Of a stretch of 64,000 bases of DNA, positions 9,001 to 17,100 are shown piece after piece. Numbering within the stretch: the first letter of the stretch is position 1; each line of letters begins with the position of its first letter. A program made the translations under genes and the position numbers. The stretch comes from Leisingera sp. ANG1 (lineage in GTDB: Bacteria > Pseudomonadota > Alphaproteobacteria > Rhodobacterales > Rhodobacteraceae), in assembly GCF_000203975.2 (NCBI RefSeq), contig NZ_AFCF02000012.1, forward strand, positions 62,001 through 126,000, given 5' to 3'. The notes beneath the pieces are model-generated. The model was given only the letters and a program-made list of their open reading frames with translations. It made no database searches and was not told where the DNA came from.

Positions 9001-9522
9001 ATGGCCGAAAAGAAACCGGATTCCCGCCGAATCGTCTCCTCCCGCCACCTGGCCGAGGGCGAAGGCTGGGAGCTGTCGGAACTGGAGTTTGGCCTGATCA
9101 TCGCCTCCAACGCCTTTTCCCGCTGGATGACCCGCTGCATGGCGGCGGCAGGTCAGCCGGATCTGAACCCGCTGGAAATCCTGATCCTCCACAACGTCAA
9201 CCACCGCGGCAAGGACAAGCGCCTGTCCGACATCTGCTTTCTGCTCAACATCGAGGACAGCCACACAGTGAACTACGGCCTGCGCAAACTGCTTAAGGCC
9301 GGGCTTCTGGCCTCCGAAAAACGCGGCAAGGAAGTGTTTTACCGCACCTCGTCCGAGGGCGCAGAGCTATGTGCGGCCTACCGCGACGTGCGCCGCCAGT
9401 GCCTGCTGGACGGACTGTCCGCCGCCGACTTACCGGGTAAGGATCTGCGAGAGCTGGCCCGCAGCCTGCGAGCACTCTCGGGCCACTACGACCAGGCCAG
9501 CCGCTCGGCGGCATCACTCTAA
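9001..9522 (+). CDS. Winged-helix (MarR-like) transcriptional regulator of the 5-oxoproline operon
   Basis: The 173-residue protein has a winged helix-turn-helix region (about residues 60-110) including LNPLEILILHNVN, RLSDICFLLNIEDSHTVNY and a wing-like KRGKEVFYRTS, as in predicted MarR-type regulators. I chose ATG 9001, with AGGTG 6 nt upstream; a GTG at 8992 in the same frame would add three residues. It is transcribed divergently from the dctPQM-pxpBCA operon, and a perfect palindrome lies in the shared promoter region. That arrangement suggests it controls 5-oxoproline uptake and use. The effector is unknown. Confidence 0.85.
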   Translation: MAEKKPDSRRIVSSRHLAEGEGWELSELEFGLIIASNAFSRWMTRCMAAAGQPDLNPLEILILHNVNHRGKDKRLSDICFLLNIEDSHTVNYGLRKLLKAGLLASEKRGKEVFYRTSSEGAELCAAYRDVRRQCLLDGLSAADLPGKDLRELARSLRALSGHYDQASRSAASL

Positions 9523-9530
9523 GCTCCTGC

Positions 9531-9603
9531 TGGATTGGCCAAGAACAGCCTTTTTTCGGCTAACCTTGCCCCAGAAAATTGCGCTTATGTCTTGGCTAAT
9601 CCA
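9531..9603. repeat. Long inverted repeat between convergent genes
   Basis: TGGATTGGCCAAGA (9531-9544) is complementary to TCTTGGCTAATCCA (9590-9603) with one mismatch, spanning a 45-nt middle. It lies just past the regulator stop and upstream of the convergent C45 gene, in a 257-bp gap that holds no gene I can support. It may work as a bidirectional terminator or be the remnant of a small non-autonomous mobile element. The adjacent AGCC-TTTTTT-CGGCT stretch (9547-9561) lies in its loop. Confidence 0.5.
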
Positions 9604-9779
9604 ATTGAGGTTTTGAAATGCAGTGCTGCAGTACTGGTCCTATTACTTGGCCGTGTTGTCCCGGCTTCCGACAACAGGCCAGAACCGAAATGCTAGCGGA
9701 ATGGTAGAACTATCGCCGCCAGATCGGGTGCAGGACCAGTGGTGGAACGCTGCCGCCCCATAGGCTCTAGACGCCATTG

Positions 9780-10772
9780 TTACACGGCATGCTGACTCTT
9801 ATGATCGGGATAACCGACCAGCCATTGGTCTGCTTCAAAACAATCCAGATTTTTCTGCCAGGTCCGGCCAGGCCAGAGTAACTCCACCGACAACTCGTCA
9901 GGGTGATAGGCAGCTGTGTAGAGCGTGCCGAACCCTTTGTCGAAGGCAAGGGAATACAGTGGCGGCTTGAGGAACGTTCCGACAAACTTTTCTTTTGTTT
10001 CCGGATGTAGCGTCAACCTCTGCAGCAAAAAACGCTCCCTCTCAACAGACGCCGTAAGACGCGCATGACTTGCCCACTCGACGCGTTCCTGGTGGTTGGT
10101 GGCGACGGCCGCATGAGTGATCAGGGTGGGACGGTCTGGTGCAAGGAAAGCGGTAAAGTAGTTCCGGTCACGGTCAAGCACTGTCACGTTATAGCTCATG
10201 TGGCTGGGTACACGCCGCAGAACATCCTTTGCTTCTTCGATGGTGGAACAGACTTGCAGCAGATACCGGAGGATTAGCGGCACGCCGAAGCCATCCCCCA
10301 TCGCACGGCGTCCACCGAAAGTCAGAGAAACAGTCAGCCCGGCATCATTCATTCCGTCGAGGAGGCCGAACAAACCATCTGAGGTGCCCATCACGTCCCT
10401 CCCGTCCCACCCGGTCTTCAGGAATACCGCATCAAAGGCGAGAGGGTTGTAGTCGTAATTACGGACCAGCAGCGGCTCCTTGCCTGGCCAGATTGCCTGG
10501 CTGCAGCCGGCCAGATAGCGCGGCGGGCAAAAAAAACTGAGAAACCGGGACTCCATATCACCACCTCCGACCGAGGCGCACAACTTGTCGTAGAGCCCCA
10601 CCATCTCGGGCATATGTGTTAACAGAGCTCTGCGGCACTCTGAATAAGTAGGCCGACCAGAGAGGCCCTCGCCAGCCCACCAGTCCAGATAAGCAGTGCG
10701 GTATTCAGAAAAGAGTCCGGCCAGTTTTTGCCCCGGCTCCGTTTCCTGCACGGCGCGGAATTTCAGTCTCAT
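9780..10772 (-). CDS. C45-family peptidase / acyltransferase (isopenicillin-N acyltransferase-like Ntn hydrolase)
   Basis: The 330-residue protein resembles acyl-CoA:6-aminopenicillanate acyltransferase and related C45 N-terminal-nucleophile enzymes. The expected self-processing site is visible as AGCSQA with Cys90 as the new N-terminal nucleophile, followed by LVRNYDYNP (about residues 102-110), the conserved oxyanion region. SYNVTVLDR and VATNHQ fit later strands of the fold. Such enzymes make or break amide bonds on small molecules or cleave acyl groups. It is the last gene of a four-gene operon (6 bp after the ATP-grasp gene), so it probably acts on the product of the ATP-grasp and decarboxylase enzymes. 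The actual substrate is unknown. Confidence 0.88.
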   Translation of the reverse strand: MRLKFRAVQETEPGQKLAGLFSEYRTAYLDWWAGEGLSGRPTYSECRRALLTHMPEMVGLYDKLCASVGGGDMESRFLSFFCPPRYLAGCSQAIWPGKEPLLVRNYDYNPLAFDAVFLKTGWDGRDVMGTSDGLFGLLDGMNDAGLTVSLTFGGRRAMGDGFGVPLILRYLLQVCSTIEEAKDVLRRVPSHMSYNVTVLDRDRNYFTAFLAPDRPTLITHAAVATNHQERVEWASHARLTASVERERFLLQRLTLHPETKEKFVGTFLKPPLYSLAFDKGFGTLYTAAYHPDELSVELLWPGRTWQKNLDCFEADQWLVGYPDHKSQHAV

Positions 10773-10777
10773 TCGCC

Positions 10778-12229
10778 TTACATAATCTTGAAAGCCGGAT
10801 CCTCAAAGGCCTGTGCTGACGGAAGCGGCCGCGCAGTATAGGCGCTTTTGATTCCGTCAATCCAACGTTTCGACTTCTCTGTCAGCTGGAAGCCCTTGGT
10901 CATCGACCGCCCGCGGGTAACGAGGATGCCCAGATCAGCCCCCTCGTAGCGGTAGTCGCCCGCATTCGAAATACGCAGGAAAAAGGCCTCATCCTCACTT
11001 TCAACAGCGCGGCGGTGGTAGTCGAAGCGATCGAATACCACCTGACCGTCCGGCAGCATCCTATAGATGCCGGATTCCGGGGCTTTGGCCACGATATCCA
11101 CGGTGTCCTCTGTATGTTTGATCACCATCTGTGACCAGGAATCGATCATGTCCGGGTCCGCCCAGCGGGCGTTCAGTTCCTCAACATCCAGCTTGAACGG
11201 CTTTTTCGAGAACTCCAGAAGATGGAATAGAAACAGGGGCGCATCGGCGTGAGCGAAGGCCGCGTGGTTGGTCATCGAGGACGCCCCCGTAATACGCGGA
11301 TTAAGCTCACCCAGCCAGATTTCGCCGGTTTTCTTGTCGATCAGGAAATCGAGTTCGAAATAGCCGCGGTAGCCCTCTTTGCGCAGCTGTTCGCCGAACT
11401 TGAAGGTCAGCTCCCTTGCCTTTTCGCGGGTCTTGGGCGGGAAGGCAGTAGAGAAAATCTCATTGCCGCACCAGCCGCCCCGGTAGGGCGTTAGTTCCTT
11501 AAAGCCGACAAGCTCTGTCATCAGCGGCCCGACGATTGTGCCTTCGGAGGTGCAGCAGGCCTCGATCGCCGAGCCGCGGCAATCGATCCGCTTCATAATC
11601 TTGATTTCGCCCTGTCCGACGATCTCATGCTCGTGCTTGCGGAAGTCGGCCTCGGTCTTGATGAAAAACGTTGTATGGCCGGAATCCCCGAAGGCGCTTT
11701 GCAGCACCAGATCACTGCCAAGATCCGCCTTCTTGCAGATCTTCTTCAGGTGATCATAGCTGTCGACCTTTGACAGCGTATTCGGAACAGAGGGCACGCC
11801 GGCCTTGTTGCCAACACGTACGGTCTCGATCTTGTTATCCATCTTGGTCCGCAGCTTCGCCTTGGGGAACCAGACCTCACCGCCAAGTTCCTTGGCCAGC
11901 TTTTCAGTCTTCTCATCAAACATCAGGAACACAAATTTCGGCTTGCCGCCGCGTGCCTTGACGTAGTCGATGACTTCCTTGTGCTGCAGCAAGTAGTTGT
12001 TGATGTCCTCGATAGACTGAAATTCATCATGCGGCAGCTCAGAAGGCACCAGCACGTTGGGATGGCGGCCATCGAAACAGTCCATGTAACAGATATACTT
12101 GAAATTCTTTACCCACTCGTCGAGTCCAAGAAGATTGAAGTTGGTCGCTGAGACAAAATAGACCGGGTCCGTATTGGTGTGGAAATAGCGGCGGATCTCC
12201 GAAATGTTGTTCAGAACTTTCTTCGGCAT
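10778..12229 (-). CDS. ATP-grasp enzyme, biotin-carboxylase-like, of unknown substrate
   Basis: This 483-residue protein has an ATP-grasp domain: a flexible-loop strand VLQSAFGDSGHTTFFI (about residues 175-190), a YFELDFLID strand (291-298) and the metal-binding LGELNPRITGASS (306-318, Glu308 and Asn310). The N-terminal 130 residues look like a pre-ATP-grasp fold (YFVSATNFNLLGLDEW). There is no biotin carboxyl carrier partner nearby, so a peptide-bond or carboxylate-amine ligase role is more likely than acetyl-CoA-type carboxylation. Gap to the PLP decarboxylase gene is 56 bp and to the C45 gene 5 bp, so they form one transcription unit. Composition is more Lys-rich than its neighbours. Substrate unknown. 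Confidence 0.85.
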   Translation of the reverse strand: MPKKVLNNISEIRRYFHTNTDPVYFVSATNFNLLGLDEWVKNFKYICYMDCFDGRHPNVLVPSELPHDEFQSIEDINNYLLQHKEVIDYVKARGGKPKFVFLMFDEKTEKLAKELGGEVWFPKAKLRTKMDNKIETVRVGNKAGVPSVPNTLSKVDSYDHLKKICKKADLGSDLVLQSAFGDSGHTTFFIKTEADFRKHEHEIVGQGEIKIMKRIDCRGSAIEACCTSEGTIVGPLMTELVGFKELTPYRGGWCGNEIFSTAFPPKTREKARELTFKFGEQLRKEGYRGYFELDFLIDKKTGEIWLGELNPRITGASSMTNHAAFAHADAPLFLFHLLEFSKKPFKLDVEELNARWADPDMIDSWSQMVIKHTEDTVDIVAKAPESGIYRMLPDGQVVFDRFDYHRRAVESEDEAFFLRISNAGDYRYEGADLGILVTRGRSMTKGFQLTEKSKRWIDGIKSAYTARPLPSAQAFEDPAFKIM

Positions 12230-12285
12230 GTATCGTCTCCCAGTAAATTCAATTTATCGTAGGATTTCTGTTTCTTGGCGGGCGT

Positions 12286-15030
12286 CTATTTCTTGACGGA
12301 CTTCAGGGCCTCCTTGGTGAAAACGCGCAGCCCCAGATCAGCGCGGAACCCGTGGATTTCGCTGACATCAAGTGCCCGCATGAACGACAGGATTTCCGGA
12401 CTGATGACTTGGCCGGGCACCAGAATCGGAAAGCCGGGCGGATAAGGAATTATAAAGCTGGATGACACCAGTTCCTCGCCCGCCTCCAGTCTCTGCATCA
12501 GGCTGTCATCTGTCGGGATATAGTCGCAGTTGTCCTCGTTGTAAGCGAGGAAGAAGGCGGTACGGATATCGCCCTCCGGCGTGTCCTTGCCCGCCCGGAA
12601 CGCATCGTGGAACCGGCTGAAATCCGGCAGCGGCGGCACGTGCTCCACCAGCGCCGACACCCGGTTGTCAAACGACCGGCGCTCCATCTTGGAGGCATCG
12701 TCCAGAAGCTCGTCCAGATCGTTGGCGATCTCTACAAGTACTTCGATCAGATAGGCGACCGAAGACCGCGTGGTGCCGATATTGGTCATGAACAGCACTG
12801 TGTTGCGCGAGGTCTTGTTGATCTGGATCCCGTATTTGTCCATCAGGATCTTGGTCTTGAAAGTGTCGCCGTCCCAGCCGGTGCCGCCCACCGCAAGGGT
12901 CACGCGGGTCGGGTCCAGCACAAATTCATCCTGGCTCCACATGTTCCAGGTGTCGATCCAGCCGTGATCGGGGTCATAGTAGGCCTCAACACCGCTTTCG
13001 CGATAGGTTTCCGGGATCATGTCGCCGGCAGTCAGTACCCGGAAATACTTCCGCAGCAGCGGATTGTCGGATATGGCGCGCCGGATCGACATCGCGCTTT
13101 CGATCTGCTTTTGGACAAACTCGAACCCCTCCAGTTCCACCTGCCGCCGACCAACATCCAATGAGGCGATAATCTGATAATTCGGCGAGGTCGAGGTGTG
13201 GGTCATGTAGGCTTCGTGGAACGCCTGCTCTACTTCACCTTTAAAGTCCTGGTCGTTGACATGGATCATCGACCCCTGGCGCAGCGAGGTCAGCGTCTTG
13301 TGCGTGGACTGGGTGGCATAGGCCCGCACCCTCGCGTCCGGCGGCGGCACCAGCCGGGTGTTCAGCCAAGTCTCCTCATCAGCGTTCTTCAGCATTTCCT
13401 GCTGTGCCTCCCAGGCCTCCGCCGTCTCCGGGCTGCGCAGCGTCTCCCGCAGAGTATTGGCGACGCCCATGGCAGTGCGCTGGCGGTAGGTCGGGTCAAA
13501 GCGCGCAAAAGCAAACCACGCCTCGTCCCAAAGAAAGATCAGGTCCTTCTTGATGGCAAGGCATTCCTCCATCACCCGGCGAACATTGTAAACGATGCCG
13601 TCAAATGTGCAGTTGGTCAGAAGGACCATCCGGACCCGGTCCAGCTTGCCGGCGGCCTTCAGCCGCAAGAGCGTGTGCTTGATCTCGCGCAGCGGCACTG
13701 CGCCGTACATCGAATGCTCATGCAGCGGGTAGCTGTCCATATAGGCCACGCTGGCCCCCGCCAGCACCATCCCGTAATGATGCGACTTGTGGCAATCGCG
13801 GTCCACCAGCACGATGTCGCCGGGGCGGACCACCGACTGCACCACGATCTTGTTGCAGGTCGACGTGCCGTTGGTGGCAAAGAACGTGTGCTTGGCGCCA
13901 AAGGCCCGCGCCGCCATGTCCTGGGCTTCCTTGATCGGGCCGCGCGGCTCCAGCAGGCTGTCGAGCCCGCCGGAAGTGGCGGATGTCTCAGCCAGAAAGA
14001 TGTTGGAGCCATAGAACGCCCCCATGTCCTGAATCCAATGCGAGCGGCTGATCGATTTGCCGCGGCTGATCGGCATCGCGTGGAACACGCCTGTGGGCTG
14101 TTTTGAATATTCCTTTAGCGCAGTGAAGAACGGCGATTTGTAGCGGCGGTCCACTCCGCGCAGGATATTTAAATGCAGCTCCTGGAAATCTTCCTGATTA
14201 TAGAACACCCGCCTGCAGCGGCCGAGATCCAGCCCGGCGATGTCTTCGGCGGAGCGGTCGGTGACCAGATAAGCGTCCAGTTCCGGCCGTATCTTCTCTA
14301 TCAAGCGGCAGGCCTCGGGGCCGTATTGGTGCGGATCAATCGAGTCGACCGACTCCTCCTCGCTTACGCGGGTCAAATACTGGTTCAGGATAGGCAGCTC
14401 AATCTTGGACTTCAGCGACAGCCCCGGGCGAACCACCACGGCTTGCACATTGTGATTGAACAGAATGCCAATCAGCGCATCTTCCAGCGACGGCACAATC
14501 ACCGGCTCGTAGATGAATGGGTCTTCGATCCGCCGCATCCGCAGAAGGTTCTGCCGCAGGAACCGCTCCTGCGATTCCGACACGTCATCGACGATCATCA
14601 CCTCGAAATAAGGTCGTCCCAGCGCCCGTGCTTCGGGCGCGAGCGACGCTTCATCTTCGTAGTCTTCGTTGTCGATCTCATCCGAGGACAGCGGAATAGA
14701 CCGCCGCCGGTAAGCCCCAGAGGTCAGCGCCCGCGCAATACGGCGCACCGAAACCGCCAGATCCTCCACATTGCCGTGTTGCAGCAACTTTCGCAAATGC
14801 TCGAAAGCGTGGATACCCGGAAACGCCCAATAGCGTTCAATCGGCGCCAGCACATCGAACAGATGCTCTGCCGCGGCCATCAGTTTCTCGCTATGCCGCC
14901 CCTCCTGACGCTGCCGGGCCAGTCCCTCAGCTGACTCCCGCAGCGAGCTCCATCTGTCCGCCCGCAGCTGGGTTGCACTGTAATAATCCCGGATCGACGG
15001 CAAAGCCTTCCTTTGCGGCTGCAAGTTCAA
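12286..15030 (-). CDS. Large PLP-dependent Orn/Lys/Arg decarboxylase-family protein
   Basis: The 914-residue protein belongs to the fold-I inducible ornithine/lysine/arginine decarboxylase family, which in enterobacteria is about 710-760 residues. An N-terminal extension and wing-like region occupy about residues 1-300. The PLP domain shows FFATNGTSTCNK (383-394), RDCHKSHHYG (411-420), a WDEAWF aspartate (502) and STHKTLTS with the predicted Schiff-base lysine at 578. THTSTSPNY (610-618) is also family-typical. About 50 residues between the DEAW and STHK motifs look like an insertion. It probably decarboxylates an amino acid or a conjugate to an amine. It sits second in an operon with a C-N hydrolase, an ATP-grasp ligase and a C45 enzyme, suggesting amine or polyamine conjugate chemistry rather than acid resistance. 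Confidence 0.9.
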   Translation of the reverse strand: MNLQPQRKALPSIRDYYSATQLRADRWSSLRESAEGLARQRQEGRHSEKLMAAAEHLFDVLAPIERYWAFPGIHAFEHLRKLLQHGNVEDLAVSVRRIARALTSGAYRRRSIPLSSDEIDNEDYEDEASLAPEARALGRPYFEVMIVDDVSESQERFLRQNLLRMRRIEDPFIYEPVIVPSLEDALIGILFNHNVQAVVVRPGLSLKSKIELPILNQYLTRVSEEESVDSIDPHQYGPEACRLIEKIRPELDAYLVTDRSAEDIAGLDLGRCRRVFYNQEDFQELHLNILRGVDRRYKSPFFTALKEYSKQPTGVFHAMPISRGKSISRSHWIQDMGAFYGSNIFLAETSATSGGLDSLLEPRGPIKEAQDMAARAFGAKHTFFATNGTSTCNKIVVQSVVRPGDIVLVDRDCHKSHHYGMVLAGASVAYMDSYPLHEHSMYGAVPLREIKHTLLRLKAAGKLDRVRMVLLTNCTFDGIVYNVRRVMEECLAIKKDLIFLWDEAWFAFARFDPTYRQRTAMGVANTLRETLRSPETAEAWEAQQEMLKNADEETWLNTRLVPPPDARVRAYATQSTHKTLTSLRQGSMIHVNDQDFKGEVEQAFHEAYMTHTSTSPNYQIIASLDVGRRQVELEGFEFVQKQIESAMSIRRAISDNPLLRKYFRVLTAGDMIPETYRESGVEAYYDPDHGWIDTWNMWSQDEFVLDPTRVTLAVGGTGWDGDTFKTKILMDKYGIQINKTSRNTVLFMTNIGTTRSSVAYLIEVLVEIANDLDELLDDASKMERRSFDNRVSALVEHVPPLPDFSRFHDAFRAGKDTPEGDIRTAFFLAYNEDNCDYIPTDDSLMQRLEAGEELVSSSFIIPYPPGFPILVPGQVISPEILSFMRALDVSEIHGFRADLGLRVFTKEALKSVKK

Positions 15031-15080
15031 AACCTGCCTCCCTTCTGTCGCGTCAGGACCTGCGCCGCCTTCCAGTCCGG

Positions 15081-16049
15081 TTAATCAGAACCCGTTTTTC
15101 CAGGAAAAACGGAAAAATGATGCGGCGAATGTAACGTCTGCTCAAAATTCTCCAGTGTACTGCGCGGATCAGAGGCCTGCAGCCCGCGCTGCGATCCCTG
15201 ACCCGGCGTCTCAAGCGGCCCCAGCGTTTTCAGATAGGCATCAGCCCCGCTGGTGCGGTCGTATACAGTGAACTCCGCTTCCCGGTCGCGGAAGCTCTTC
15301 AGAACCTGCCCCAGTCCCTTGAGGCCTGTCTCACGCTGGCGACGGACTTGATCCAGGTCGATCTCGATCGGGAACATATCCTCCTGCCCCGCCGACTGAT
15401 GCAGCACGGTGGCCGAAGGGTCCACCACCAGCGAACGCCCGACACCGCCGGCGCTCAGCCCGTTGACGTCGAATACATAGCATTGGAACTGGGCGGCGGT
15501 CGCCCGTGCGATTGCGATCTCCGCCTCCCGGTCGGTTGTGCCGGTCAGCACCGGGTGCAGCAGCACTTCCACCCCTTGGCTGGTCAGCTGCCGCGTGGTT
15601 TCCGGGAACCAGATGTCATAGCAAATCGACAGGCCGAACCGGCCAACTCCGGGCACGTCAAACACACAGAATTCGGTGCCGGCCGAAATCCCCGCCTCAT
15701 ACGGTCTGAACGGGAACATCTTGGAGTATTTTGCGACGATCTCACCTTCCGGGTTGATCACCACGGAGGTGTTGAGAATCCGGCCATCTTCGGTTTTTTC
15801 GAACATGGAGCCGGGGATCAGCCAAATACCAAATCGGCGGGCGTCTTCCTGGAACTGCTGCAATGCATCATTCGGAAACGATTGAGCAAACTGGTCCAGC
15901 GGCCCGTAAGGTGCCAGTTCAGAAAATAGCACCATCTGCGTCCAAGGAAACCGTGCCATCAGTATTTCAATCCTATGGCGCATTGCCTCGACATTCGAGT
16001 GAAGGGCAGCGACATGCATCTGAACACCAGCAATTGCGAAAGGTGTCAT
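15081..16049 (-). CDS. Carbon-nitrogen hydrolase (nitrilase superfamily)
   Basis: The 322-residue enzyme has the Glu-Lys-Cys triad of the nitrilase superfamily: FSELAPYGP (Glu44), KYSKMFPF (Lys110) and LSICYDIWFPE (Cys143). ATG 16049 is used because GGAG lies about 10 nt upstream; a TTG at 16100 would add 17 unremarkable residues. Family members hydrolyse nitriles, amides, N-carbamoyl amines or transfer amides (for example in agmatine degradation), and the cysteine environment here is amidase-like. First gene of the operon with the PLP decarboxylase (50 bp downstream). Its upstream side has been disrupted by insertion-sequence debris and a broken LysR gene, which may have been its regulator. 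Confidence 0.9.
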   Translation of the reverse strand: MTPFAIAGVQMHVAALHSNVEAMRHRIEILMARFPWTQMVLFSELAPYGPLDQFAQSFPNDALQQFQEDARRFGIWLIPGSMFEKTEDGRILNTSVVINPEGEIVAKYSKMFPFRPYEAGISAGTEFCVFDVPGVGRFGLSICYDIWFPETTRQLTSQGVEVLLHPVLTGTTDREAEIAIARATAAQFQCYVFDVNGLSAGGVGRSLVVDPSATVLHQSAGQEDMFPIEIDLDQVRRQRETGLKGLGQVLKSFRDREAEFTVYDRTSGADAYLKTLGPLETPGQGSQRGLQASDPRSTLENFEQTLHSPHHFSVFPGKTGSD

Positions 16050-16193
16050 ATTGGGCAGATCTCCAACTATCTTTGTTGTTATCACTCTATTTGCGCTCAA
16101 CAGCCTTGGCTACCCCAAGACGATCAGAGTCGATTCCGGCAGCGAGTTGATCTCTCAGGATCTCGATCTCTGGGCCTAGGCCAAAGACGTTGC

Positions 16194-16317
16194 CCTCGAC
16201 TTTTCACAGCCAGGAATGCTGCGATCCGCCGATAGCCGTAGCGGCCATACTGGCAGGCAAGCACGATCATGTCCGCAACCAGGCGTGCTTTGTCCGCCCG
16301 GCCCTTGCCTTCCGACC
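16194..16317 (-). pseudogene. IS3-family transposase orfB fragment, N-terminal part
   Basis: The minus strand encodes a clear piece of an IS3-type OrfB: RADKARLVADM followed by QYGRYGYRRIAAFL, the conserved HTH/linker block before the DDE domain. No start, no continuation and no frame to a full transposase exist. Past about 16196 the same strand continues in another frame as ...GLGPEIEILRDQLAAG... to a TAG at about 16087; I do not recognise that part. It is one of three broken pieces in this spot. Confidence 0.8.
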
Positions 16318-16455
16318 TTCGCGCAGCTCTGGCTTTTAAAGCAGTTGCCTGATTTCCGGGTGCGATATCCGGAGGTCAATATGCAATTGCATATGGGTAC
16401 TTGGGCTAGCGCGATCCAATCAAGCCAACTTGATATCGAAATTCGATTCGGGAAC
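16312..16455 (+). pseudogene. LysR-family regulator fragment
   Basis: About 48 codons on the plus strand encode TFAQLWLLKQLPDFR and the end SQLDIEIRFGNG, which match the beginning of the effector-binding domain of GcvA-type LysR regulators (compare FARYWLQPRLGQF and EIDVAIRYGE in the intact regulator at 24048-24944). The DNA-binding part and the rest of the effector domain are gone, replaced on both sides by IS3 fragments. It points away from the C-N hydrolase operon, the usual position of a divergent regulator. Confidence 0.8.
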
Positions 16456-16572
16456 GGCTGCAATCCAGTCCCGGACAGCCTGGGCGACGAACTCAGGTCC
16501 GTTGTCAGACCGGATATAGGCCGAGATACCGCGCAGGATGAACAGGTCGCTCGCCCCCAAGGTAATGACGGC
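16453..16572 (-). pseudogene. IS3-family transposase orfB fragment, DDE-domain part
   Basis: The minus strand encodes ASDLFILRGISAYIRSDNG followed by PEFVAQAVRDWIAAV, the second catalytic aspartate block (SDNGPEF) of IS3 transposases. It stops abruptly at the LysR fragment. On the minus strand it precedes the N-terminal OrfB piece, so the order of transposase parts is reversed relative to a normal IS, showing at least two insertions or a rearrangement. Confidence 0.8.
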
Positions 16573-16720
16573 TGAGGGCTCGGATCAGCCGTCGCAAATG
16601 TGAAGCTAGCTCACGATCAGAATAATTCCCGGCAGCGAAGGCGTTGCCCCTGCGCACCAGCGCGTTTTACGTTCTTCTGCTTTCACAGCGCTTCCAGCGC
16701 GGCATGTGCCAATGCAGAAA

Positions 16721-16738
16721 GCCCCGCTTTTGCGGGGC
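16721..16738. terminator. Hairpin, possible bidirectional terminator
   Basis: GCCCCGC and GCGGGGC form a perfect 7-bp stem with a TTTT loop. It is flanked by AAA on the left and by GTT on the right, so only weak T tracts are available on either strand. It lies just outside the insertion-sequence scar. Confidence 0.5.
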
Positions 16739-16834
16739 GTTAGGCGTTGATATTGTTTTGAATTTTTGGTTGCGGGAGCAGGCAACCGCCGTATCCTACC
16801 GCGACTAGTTACCGCGGTATAGGCAGCAGGAGCG

Positions 16835-16905
16835 GCGAAACACTGATGACACTGACCAAGATTCCGGTCGCCATTAGAACAAGCACGCCCCGCTGAGTGT
16901 TTCGC
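16835..16905. repeat. 10-bp inverted repeat with 51-nt spacer
   Basis: GCGAAACACT (16835-16844) is the exact reverse complement of AGTGTTTCGC (16896-16905). An outer CAGG/CCTG pairing may extend it loosely. It lies in the gene-free stretch before the WrbA-like gene. It could be a structured 5' leader, a small RNA or mobile-element remnant; the sequence alone does not decide. Confidence 0.4.
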
Positions 16906-17100
16906 CTGCAGGAATAAGGGCACTTCTGCCGGTAATCATCCGGCCTTTTCTAGATGACTTACCATCCTTCGGCAATAGAGGCTGATTTTTTCTCGCTCCT
17001 GACTGAGATTTTTGAAAAAGACAGTAAACACCTCTTGTTGAAGGGTGACAGGAGCCTCGCTCAGGGCTCTTTCCTTCATCTTCACAGGCAACTGGATCTC

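Larger units (their letters stand above)
16573..17100. other. Gene-free stretch with hairpins, upstream of the WrbA-like gene
   Basis: I find no supportable coding sequence in these 528 bases. It holds a strong hairpin at 16721-16738 and a 10-bp inverted repeat at 16835-16905 (listed separately), plus the presumed promoter region of the WrbA-like gene. An in-frame upstream extension of that gene exists (from 16954) but its 49 residues show no family resemblance. Confidence 0.5.

Noticed and set aside
14173-14934. 253-codon plus-strand frame opposite the decarboxylase
   Set aside because: Shadow frame; the minus-strand protein has full PLP motifs.
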